Source: Thermohalobaculum sp039180675 (lineage in GTDB: Bacteria; Pseudomonadota; Alphaproteobacteria; Rhodobacterales; Rhodobacteraceae). From it: a stretch of DNA of 64,000 bases. The stretch is taken from positions 31,870 to 95,869 of the forward strand of contig JBCDDC010000021.1 of assembly GCA_039180675.1 (NCBI GenBank). Direction: 5' to 3'. Shown piece by piece: positions 33,749 through 40,794 of this stretch. Position 1 is the stretch's first letter; each line of letters opens with the position of its first letter. The notes under the pieces are model-generated. The model had not been told where the DNA came from and searched no databases. It saw only the letters and a list, made by a program, of their open reading frames with translations. The position numbers were made by a program, and so were the translations under genes.

Positions 33749-35416
33749 TTAGAACAGGCCCTCGATCTCACCCCCGTCGTTCAGGCGGATCGACTCCGCC
33801 GCCGGCACACGCGGCAGGCCGGGCATGGTCATGATCTCCCCGCAGATGGCGACCACGAAGCCCGCACCAGCCGAAAGGCGCACTTCACGCACCGGAATGT
33901 CGAACCCCGTGGGCGCGCCGCGAGCGTTCTGATCGGTGGTGAAGCTGTACTGCGTCTTCGCCATGCAGACCGGCAGGTTGCCATAGCCTGCATCCTCCCA
34001 ATCCTTGAGCTGATTGCGGATCTTCTGGTCGATGGTCACGCTGTCGGCGCGGTAGATCTCCTTGCAGATCGTCTCGATCTTCTGGGCGAGGCCCAATTCG
34101 TCAGGGTAGAGCGGGCGGTAATCCGCCGTGCCACCCTCGCAGAGCGCCACAACCTTCTCGGCGCATTCGGTGATACCCTGGCCGCCATCGGCCCAGTGCT
34201 TGTTGACCACTGCGTCGGCGCCCAGTTCGGCGCAGTAGTCTTTAATGGCCTGCACCTCCGCCTCGGTGTCTTTGACGAAGTGGTTGATGCCCACGATTGC
34301 CGGGACGCCATACTTCTTCATGTTCTCGATATGGCGGCCGAGATTGGCGCAGCCTTCCTTCACCGCAGCCACGTTCTCGGCATCGAGATCAGCTTTCGCC
34401 ACGCCGCCGTTCATCTTCATGGCGCGCACGGTGGCGACGATGACGACCGCCGAGGGACGCAGGCCCGCCTTGCGGCACTTGATGTTCATGAACTTCTCAG
34501 CGCCGAGATCGGCGCCAAAGCCCGCTTCGGTCACAACGTAATCGGCGAGCTTCAGCGCGGTTTTGGTGGCGACGACCGAGTTACAGCCATGGGCGATGTT
34601 CGCGAACGGGCCGCCATGGACGAAAGCCGGGTTGTTCTCCAGCGTTTGCACCAGGTTTGGCTGCACTGCGTCTTTGAGCAAGACGGCCATCGCCCCTTCG
34701 GCCTTGATGTCCCGGCAGAAGACTGGCGAGCGATCGCGGCGGTAGGCCACGATCATATCGCCGAGGCGCTTCTCCAGATCCGCCAGATCATCGGCGAGGC
34801 AGAGGATCGCCATAACCTCGGAGGCCACTGTGATGTCGAAACCCATCTCGCGGGTGAAGCCGTTCGAGACACCTCCCAAGGGGCCTGCGATCTGACGCAG
34901 CGCGCGGTCGTTCATGTCGAGCACCCGGCGCCAGGCAACACGGCGGGTGTCTATCTCGAGGCTGTTGCCCCAGTAGATATGGTTGTCGATCATCGCCGAC
35001 AGCAGGTTGTGGGCCGAGGTGATCGCGTGGAAATCGCCGGTGAAGTGGAGGTTCATATCCTCCATCGGCACGACCTGCGCGTATCCGCCGCCCGCGGCCC
35101 CGCCCTTCATCCCGAAGTTGGGGCCAAGCGAGGCCTCGCGGATGCAGATCATCGCCTTCTTGCCGATGGCGTTGAGCCCGTCGCCGAGGCCGACCGTGGT
35201 CGTGGTCTTGCCCTCGCCCGCGGGCGTCGGGTTGATCGCGGTGACCAGGATCAGGTGGCCGTCCGGCCTTCCTACCTGGGCCTTGATGAACTCGGCCGAG
35301 ACCTTGGCCTTGTCATGACCGAACGGGAGGAGGTGCTCGCCAGGGATATCCAGCTTCGCCCCGATCTCCTGGATCGGTTTCTTGTTCGCCTTGCGTGCAA
35401 TTTCGATGTCCGACAT
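33749..35416 (-). CDS. fhs: Formate-tetrahydrofolate ligase
   Basis: The 555-residue enzyme joins formate to tetrahydrofolate with ATP to give 10-formyl-THF. The ATP-binding loop is NPTPAGEGKTTTTVGLGDGL (about residues 62-81). Other family blocks are ASLGPNFGMKGGAAGGGYAQ, DFHAITSAHNLLSA and the C-terminal ICGEIMTMPGLPRVPAAESI. Here it would capture formate released by oxalyl-CoA decarboxylation and formyl-CoA transfer, feeding serine synthesis. It follows the formyltransferase gene by 25 bases. Confidence 0.97.
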   Translation of the reverse strand: MSDIEIARKANKKPIQEIGAKLDIPGEHLLPFGHDKAKVSAEFIKAQVGRPDGHLILVTAINPTPAGEGKTTTTVGLGDGLNAIGKKAMICIREASLGPNFGMKGGAAGGGYAQVVPMEDMNLHFTGDFHAITSAHNLLSAMIDNHIYWGNSLEIDTRRVAWRRVLDMNDRALRQIAGPLGGVSNGFTREMGFDITVASEVMAILCLADDLADLEKRLGDMIVAYRRDRSPVFCRDIKAEGAMAVLLKDAVQPNLVQTLENNPAFVHGGPFANIAHGCNSVVATKTALKLADYVVTEAGFGADLGAEKFMNIKCRKAGLRPSAVVIVATVRAMKMNGGVAKADLDAENVAAVKEGCANLGRHIENMKKYGVPAIVGINHFVKDTEAEVQAIKDYCAELGADAVVNKHWADGGQGITECAEKVVALCEGGTADYRPLYPDELGLAQKIETICKEIYRADSVTIDQKIRNQLKDWEDAGYGNLPVCMAKTQYSFTTDQNARGAPTGFDIPVREVRLSAGAGFVVAICGEIMTMPGLPRVPAAESIRLNDGGEIEGLF

Positions 35417-35441
35417 TTATTCGTTTCTCCCCTTCGACCGG

Positions 35442-36359
35442 TCAGGCCCCCAGTTTGGTGCCTGCGGTGATGCCAGCGTTTTGAGCCCACTCGGTCGCCG
35501 GGATTTTTCCCTCACCCGCGGGTCGCACGCGTTTTACGAGGATACTGCCCCCCTGTGCCGCAACAGTTACGCCGTCTTCGGACACGGAGACGACTTCGCC
35601 GGGGGTGCCTTCGGCGTCGCTGCGCCGCGCATCGAAGACCTGGATTTCCGATCCACTATGGGTCGTCCATGCGCCGGGGGCGGGGTTGGTGCCGCGAATC
35701 AGGTTGTAGACATCCGCTGCGGATCTGGCCCAGACGATCTCGGCATCCTTCTTGCGGCACCAGGATTCGTAGGTCGCCTGGCTCTCATCCTGCACCATCC
35801 TGGGCGGGTTGCCAGAGCGGAAGAGGTCGCAGACCTCGAGGACGCTATCGACGCCCGCCGGGTAGATCTTCTTGAAATAGAGGTCGATCACCGTGTCGTC
35901 CGGCTCGATCGGGCATTCCCACATCAGCAGGATGTCCCCTTCGTCGAGCCCGTCGGTCGGGTAGAACCAGGAAAAGCCCGATTTCTCCGAGCCCCAGATG
36001 ATCGGCCAGTTCACGGCCGACGGACCGCGGTGGAGCGGCAGGAGCGAGGGGTGGAAGCAGATCGAGCCCATCTTCGGGATATCCCGGGCTGCCTCCGGCA
36101 CGAAGATGATCACATAGGCCATGACCATCAGGTCGGCGTTATGGGCCTTGAGCTGATCGAGGACCTCCTGATCCTTGAAATTCGCGGGCTGGAAGACGGG
36201 CAGCCCCTTCTCCAGCGCGAATTCCTTGAGCGGGTCGAGCGGCTTGCCCTCCTTGTCCGGGGCACAATAGACGGCCACGACCTCATCGACGCCCGCATCC
36301 AGGATCTTGGCCAGCGCATCCTTTCCAAAGGCCTGCTGGCCCATCACGATCAGTCTCAT
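35442..36359 (-). CDS. Stand-alone formyltransferase (10-formyl-THF dehydrogenase hydrolase-domain type)
   Basis: The 305-residue protein has an N-terminal formyl-transferase domain (about 1-185) and a C-terminal FMT_C-like domain (about 205-300; DVYNLIRGTNPAPGAWTT). The active-site block CFHPSLLPLHRGPSAVNWPI has His103, and Asp142 in LDEGDILL matches the catalytic Asp. It resembles the hydrolase domain of ALDH1L-type 10-formyl-THF dehydrogenase more than Met-tRNA formyltransferase, and the aldehyde dehydrogenase part is missing. Between frc and fhs it might move formyl groups between CoA and THF, hydrolyse formyl-CoA, or hydrolyse 10-formyl-THF; sequence cannot decide. Confidence 0.85.
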   Translation of the reverse strand: MRLIVMGQQAFGKDALAKILDAGVDEVVAVYCAPDKEGKPLDPLKEFALEKGLPVFQPANFKDQEVLDQLKAHNADLMVMAYVIIFVPEAARDIPKMGSICFHPSLLPLHRGPSAVNWPIIWGSEKSGFSWFYPTDGLDEGDILLMWECPIEPDDTVIDLYFKKIYPAGVDSVLEVCDLFRSGNPPRMVQDESQATYESWCRKKDAEIVWARSAADVYNLIRGTNPAPGAWTTHSGSEIQVFDARRSDAEGTPGEVVSVSEDGVTVAAQGGSILVKRVRPAGEGKIPATEWAQNAGITAGTKLGA

Positions 36360-36411
36360 CTCACCCTCCCGTCGATGACAGCGGGCCGTCTCTCGCGGCC
36401 CTGCGTAGTGT

Positions 36412-37683
36412 TCATTCAGCCGCTTTCGGCAGGTCACCAACGGCGCCGGAGCCTGCGATGGCTGCGACTTCGTCAGGCGAGTAGCCCAGCACGTCTGTGA
36501 GGATCTCGTTCGTGTGCTCGCCCAGTAGGGGCGAGCGGACGACATCGACCGGGCTGTCGGACATTTTGATCGGGCAGCCGACGGTCAGGTAGGCGCCGCG
36601 TTCCGGGTGATCGACCTCGACGATCGTGCCGGTGGCGCGCAGGCCCTCATCCTCGGCGATCTCCTTCATCGAGAGGATCGGCCCGACCGGGATGTCGAGC
36701 GGGTTGCAGATGTCCATCACCTCGAACTTGGTCTTGGTCATGGTCCACTGCTCGATGCGTTCGAACACCTCGTCGAGCTTGTCGAGCCGCTCGGGCGGGG
36801 TCGCGTAGCCCTCCTTGGTCTTCCACTCGGGCTCGCCGATCACGTCACAGACCTTCTCCCAGACCGCGGCCTGGGTGATGAAGTAGGTGTAGGCGTTGGG
36901 GTCGGTCTCCCATCCCTTGCATTTCAGGATCCGCCCCGGCTGGCCGCCGCCCGAGTCGTTGCCCGCGCGCGGGGTCGCCTCGCCGAACGGGATGCCGGCG
37001 CCGAACTGGCTGTATTCCTTCAGCGGGCCACGCTCGAGCCGCTGCTGGTCGCGAAGTTTCACGCGGGCGAGGTTGAGGACGCCATCCTGCATCGGGGCCA
37101 GAACCTTCTGGCCACAGCCGGATCTTTCCCTCTGATAGAGGGCCGTGACAATGCCGAGCGCCAGATGCAGCCCGGTGCCGCTGTCGCCGATCTGCGCACC
37201 GGTCACCAGCGGCGGGCCGTCGAGGAACCCGGTGGTCGACGCCGCCCCGCCCGCGCATTGCGCGACGTTCTCATAGACCTTGCAGTCCTCGTACTTGCCC
37301 GGACCGAAGCCCTTGACCGAGGCCATGATCATGCGCGGGTTGATCTCCTGGATCCGCTCCCAGCCGAAGCCCATGCGGTCGAGCGCGCCCGGCGCGAAGT
37401 TCTCGACCAGCACGTCGCATTCCTCGATCAGCCGGGTCAGGACCTTCTTGCCCTCCGGGTTCTTCGAGTTGAGCTCGATCGAGCGCTTGTTGTGGTTGAG
37501 CATGGTGAAGTAGAGGCTGTCGGCGCCGGGTACATCAATGAGCTGCTTGCGGGTCGCATCGCCCACGCCGGGGCGCTCCACCTTGATCACATCCGCGCCG
37601 AACCAGGCGAGCAACTGCGTGCAAGTCGGGCCCGACTGCACATGGGTGAAATCGAGGATTTTGACGCCTTCCAGGGCTTTCAT
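36412..37683 (-). CDS. frc: Formyl-CoA transferase (CaiB/BaiF family)
   Basis: The 423-residue class III CoA transferase moves CoA from formyl-CoA (or another donor) to oxalate. The N-terminus LEGVKILDFTHVQSGPTCTQ, the catalytic Asp in AQIGDSGTGLHLALGI and the glycine loop NDSGGGQPGR match characterised formyl-CoA transferases; the oxc neighbour supports this over other CaiB paralogues. ATG 37683 is preferred to the TTG two codons upstream because GGAG lies 8 bases before it. It is 61 bases after oxc. Confidence 0.94.
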   Translation of the reverse strand: MKALEGVKILDFTHVQSGPTCTQLLAWFGADVIKVERPGVGDATRKQLIDVPGADSLYFTMLNHNKRSIELNSKNPEGKKVLTRLIEECDVLVENFAPGALDRMGFGWERIQEINPRMIMASVKGFGPGKYEDCKVYENVAQCAGGAASTTGFLDGPPLVTGAQIGDSGTGLHLALGIVTALYQRERSGCGQKVLAPMQDGVLNLARVKLRDQQRLERGPLKEYSQFGAGIPFGEATPRAGNDSGGGQPGRILKCKGWETDPNAYTYFITQAAVWEKVCDVIGEPEWKTKEGYATPPERLDKLDEVFERIEQWTMTKTKFEVMDICNPLDIPVGPILSMKEIAEDEGLRATGTIVEVDHPERGAYLTVGCPIKMSDSPVDVVRSPLLGEHTNEILTDVLGYSPDEVAAIAGSGAVGDLPKAAE

Positions 37684-37744
37684 GTTCAAGGCTCCAAGTC
37701 TGTGAGTGCGGTTGAGCGGGCTGATCGCCCGCGCCTTTTGTTGT

Positions 37745-39514
37745 TTAGCCTTGCCGGGCTTGCGGGTAGAGCGCCTGTGCCACGACCGAGGTCGGGTTCA
37801 GGTTGCCGATATTGCCGCTTTCCTTGCCGGCGGCGGGGTCGATCGAGGCGTTGACCAGGGTGGGCTTGCCGCTGGCGAGCGCCTCGCGGACCGTGCGGTT
37901 AAGCTCGTCCGGTGTCTTGACCCAGTGGCCGACGCCGCCGAACGCCTCCATCATCATATCGTAGCGGGCATCGGGCACGAAGACCGTGGTCGCCGGGTCG
38001 CTGCCGCCGCCCCAATTCTCGCCATCGCCGCGATAGATGCCGTTGTTGTTGAAGATCACCACGCAGACCGGCAGGTTGTAGCGGCAGATCGTCTCCACCT
38101 CCATGCCGCAGAAGCCGAAGGCGCTGTCGCCCTCGACCGCGAGCACCGGTTTGCCGGTCTCGATCGTCGCCGCGATGGCCGCGCCCATGCCGATCCCCAT
38201 CACCCCCCAGGTGCCGACATCGATGCGGTGGCGGGGTTTGTGGATGTTCACGATCGAGCGCGCGAGGTCGAGCGTGTTGGCCCCCTCATTCACCAGGATC
38301 GTATCGGGGTTGTCGGTGATCACATCCTTCAGCACGCCCAGCGCTGCGTGGTAGTCCATTGGAATATTGTTGTTCTTCAGGCGCGTGGCCATCTTGGCCA
38401 TGTTCGCCTCGGCCTTGGTGTGCACCTGGTCGAGCCAGGCCTTGGGCGGCGCGATCCCCTCATCGGTCATCGCCTCGAGCAGCGCCGTGGCGCAGGAGCC
38501 GACATCGCCCACGAGAGGCGCCGCGATCTCGACATTCGAGTCCATCTCTTCGGGGTCGATATCGATCTGGACAAAGCGTTTCGAGCCGGGCTCGCCCCAT
38601 TGCTTGCCCTTGCCGTGGGAGAGGAGCCAATTGATCCGCGCGCCCATCATGATCACGACATCGGAGTCCTTCAGGACCAGTGAGCGCGCGGCGGCGGCGC
38701 ATTGCGGGTGGGTGTCGGGCAGGATGCCCTTGGCCATCGACATCGGCAGGAACGGATAGCCAGACGCCTCGACCAACTGGCGGATCTCGTCGTCGGACTG
38801 ATCATAGGCCGCGCCCTTGCCGATCACGATCAGCGGGCGCTCGGCGCCTTTCATCACCTCGATGGCCCGCGCGATGGCCTCCTTCGACGGCGTCTGGCGG
38901 GGGGCCGGGTCGATCACCTTGACCAGCGACTGCTGCCCGGCGACGGCGTCCATGGCCTGGCCCAGCATCGCGCCGGGGATGTCGAGATAAACGCCGCCCG
39001 GCCGGCCGCTGACCGCGCTGCGATAGGCCCGGGCGATGGCGATCCCGATATCCTGGGCATAGTTCAACCGATAGGCCGCCTTGCAATAGGGCCGGGCCAT
39101 GGCGAGCTGGTCCATCTCCTCATAATCGCCCTGGGCGAGATCCACGATCTCCCGCTCCGACGAGCCGGAGATCAGGATCATCGGCCAGCAATTCGTCGTT
39201 GCATTTGCAAGCGCCGTCAGCCCGTTCAGGAACCCCGGTGCCGAGACGGTCATGCAGACCCCGGGCTTCTTGGTCAGGAACCCCGCGACCGAGGCCGCAT
39301 AGCCCGCATGTTGTTCATGGCGAAAACTGATCACCCGCATCCCCTGGGCCTGGGCATAGCGGCCCAGATCGGTGATCGGGATGCCGGGCACGTTGTAGAT
39401 CGTGTCGAGCCCGTTCAGCTTCAGCGCATCGATCAAGAGGTGAAAGCCGTCGGTGACGGCGCCTGCGTCCTCGCCTGCGGCGGTCGCTTCGATCGGTTGC
39501 GCTGTGGCGGTCAT
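37745..39514 (-). CDS. oxc: Oxalyl-CoA decarboxylase
   Basis: The 589-residue thiamine-diphosphate enzyme converts oxalyl-CoA to formyl-CoA and CO2. The catalytic Glu is in SFRHEQHAGYAASVAG, the ThDP/metal motif is AVEGDSAFGFCGMEVETICR with the NNNGIYRG partner about 30 residues on, and the segment GENWGGGSDP is typical of oxalyl-CoA decarboxylase rather than acetolactate synthase. It follows gntR by 16 bases and precedes frc, the classical pair for oxalate breakdown. Confidence 0.96.
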   Translation of the reverse strand: MTATAQPIEATAAGEDAGAVTDGFHLLIDALKLNGLDTIYNVPGIPITDLGRYAQAQGMRVISFRHEQHAGYAASVAGFLTKKPGVCMTVSAPGFLNGLTALANATTNCWPMILISGSSEREIVDLAQGDYEEMDQLAMARPYCKAAYRLNYAQDIGIAIARAYRSAVSGRPGGVYLDIPGAMLGQAMDAVAGQQSLVKVIDPAPRQTPSKEAIARAIEVMKGAERPLIVIGKGAAYDQSDDEIRQLVEASGYPFLPMSMAKGILPDTHPQCAAAARSLVLKDSDVVIMMGARINWLLSHGKGKQWGEPGSKRFVQIDIDPEEMDSNVEIAAPLVGDVGSCATALLEAMTDEGIAPPKAWLDQVHTKAEANMAKMATRLKNNNIPMDYHAALGVLKDVITDNPDTILVNEGANTLDLARSIVNIHKPRHRIDVGTWGVMGIGMGAAIAATIETGKPVLAVEGDSAFGFCGMEVETICRYNLPVCVVIFNNNGIYRGDGENWGGGSDPATTVFVPDARYDMMMEAFGGVGHWVKTPDELNRTVREALASGKPTLVNASIDPAAGKESGNIGNLNPTSVVAQALYPQARQG

Positions 39515-39530
39515 TCGGTCCTCCGCGGGA

Positions 39531-40235
39531 TCAGGTCTCTGGGTTGGTGTCGGTGTCGCGCCAGGTGCGGCGGATGTAGTTGTGCAGCCGCATCGTGTGT
39601 TCGCGCACGAGGGTCGAGGCTAGCTCGGGGTCGCGCATCTCGATCGCCTCGATGATGTTCATGTGATCGACAATAGAGCGTTCGGTCCGGCTTTCATCGG
39701 TGCGCAGCGCCCGGCGGCGCACGGCCTTGAGATGGGTGAAGAGCCCGTCGGCGATCTCCACCATCTTGGCGCATTTCGAGAGCGTGAGGATATGGAGGTG
39801 GAAGTTGATGTTGGCTTCCGAATACTCGCTGAGCTGCGCGCGCGCCGTGTCCTTGCTGAAATGGGTGCCGATCTCGCGCAGTTTGGCGATCTCGGCATCG
39901 CTCGCATTGGCGCAGGCGAGCCGTGCCGCCATGCTCTCCAGCGCGGCCCAGACCATGATCAGCTCGAGGATCTCGTCGAGCGACTTGCGTTTGATGTAGA
40001 CACCGCGGCGGGGGAAGATCTCGAGGAACCCCTCCTGCTCCAGCCGCATGATCGCCTCGCGGATCGGGGTGCGCGAGATGCCGAGCTGCTCGGCCAGCGT
40101 GCGCTCGTCCATGCGCAGGTTCGTGGCCGGATCATAGATATCGAGATCGGTGATCGACCGGCGGAGCACGTCATAGATGTGCTCCTTCAGGCTGAAATTC
40201 CCGTCAACGGGTTTCAGGTTGAGCTGGTTGGCCAC
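39531..40235 (-). CDS. GntR-family regulator (FCD type), likely oxalate-operon regulator
   Basis: The 234-residue protein has a winged helix-turn-helix (about 20-85; DERTLAEQLGISRTPIREAI, then LEIFPRRGVYIKR) and a C-terminal FCD ligand domain with the metal-binding pattern (His in INFHLHIL and in later helices). FCD regulators bind small carboxylates. The frame is open far upstream; GTG 40235 is chosen because GGGAG lies 5 bases before it and the protein then has normal length. It is the first gene of the gntR-oxc-frc-formyltransferase-fhs run. Confidence 0.92.
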   Translation of the reverse strand: MANQLNLKPVDGNFSLKEHIYDVLRRSITDLDIYDPATNLRMDERTLAEQLGISRTPIREAIMRLEQEGFLEIFPRRGVYIKRKSLDEILELIMVWAALESMAARLACANASDAEIAKLREIGTHFSKDTARAQLSEYSEANINFHLHILTLSKCAKMVEIADGLFTHLKAVRRRALRTDESRTERSIVDHMNIIEAIEMRDPELASTLVREHTMRLHNYIRRTWRDTDTNPET

Positions 40236-40291
40236 GATATCTCCCAGACGCCGCCCCTGGTTTCGATGGTGCCGGAGCGATTCTTTGTATT

Positions 40292-40301
40292 TGGTATACC
40301 A
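40292..40301. promoter_or_regulatory. TGGTATACCA palindrome, candidate GntR operator
   Basis: This perfect 10-base palindrome lies 56 bases upstream of the gntR start and has the TGGT-N2-ACCA form close to FadR-subfamily operators. A TTGACA hexamer is present on the minus strand at 40334-40329, so the palindrome would overlap the expected transcription start, which fits autorepression; a good -10 element is not seen. No second copy was noticed near tctC or the aminotransferase gene. Confidence 0.5.
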
Positions 40302-40442
40302 TGAACCAGACGCTCTACCGGGGGCAACTGTCAAGCACGGCTTTTCCACCTGTCGGATGCGTGAAGTGACGTGAACGTCAAGGTCATTGCTGCGGCAGGC
40401 GGCCGCACCCACGTGATTTCCAGCAAGAAAAGGAGACACGAG

Positions 40443-40703
40443 ATGCACAAGGTTCCCCTCGCCATCATCCTCACAATGATCGCCATGGCCGGAAGTGCCG
40501 TCATCGCCAAAGCCGAGACCACGGTCGAAGAGAGCAAAGTCCAGGCCTATGAGAAGCCGATCACCTATAATCACTGGCAGAACCGCCGCCCGATCCTGCG
40601 TAATCAGGGGACCGGCGAGGCCGTGGCCGACACGATCTTCTCGCCCTTTGCCGCGATTGTCGGCACGGTCGACGCGATCAAGCTGGCGCCTCAGCTGAAC
40701 TGA
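40443..40703 (+). CDS. Small exported protein, hypothetical
   Basis: The 86-residue protein has a signal peptide (about 1-24, cut after VIAKA) and a short mature part with YNHWQNRRPILRNQGTGEAV and a final hydrophobic stretch. AAAGGAG lies 8 bases before ATG 40443, which sets the start inside a longer open frame. I do not recognise a family. It is divergent from gntR and could share its control region. Confidence 0.7.
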   Translation: MHKVPLAIILTMIAMAGSAVIAKAETTVEESKVQAYEKPITYNHWQNRRPILRNQGTGEAVADTIFSPFAAIVGTVDAIKLAPQLN

Positions 40704-40794
40704 TCGCCGGAAAAGCCGCGGCGGCCTCTTCCGGGGCCGCCTTGTGCCATGCTAGGGCTCGGCGAACCGAACGCACAGGATCCCGGCCCGCCCT

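Noticed and set aside
33605..35470. A 621-residue plus-strand frame opposite fhs
   Set aside because: fhs is intact and well conserved; the plus frame is the His/Arg/Asp-rich shadow expected for this GC content.
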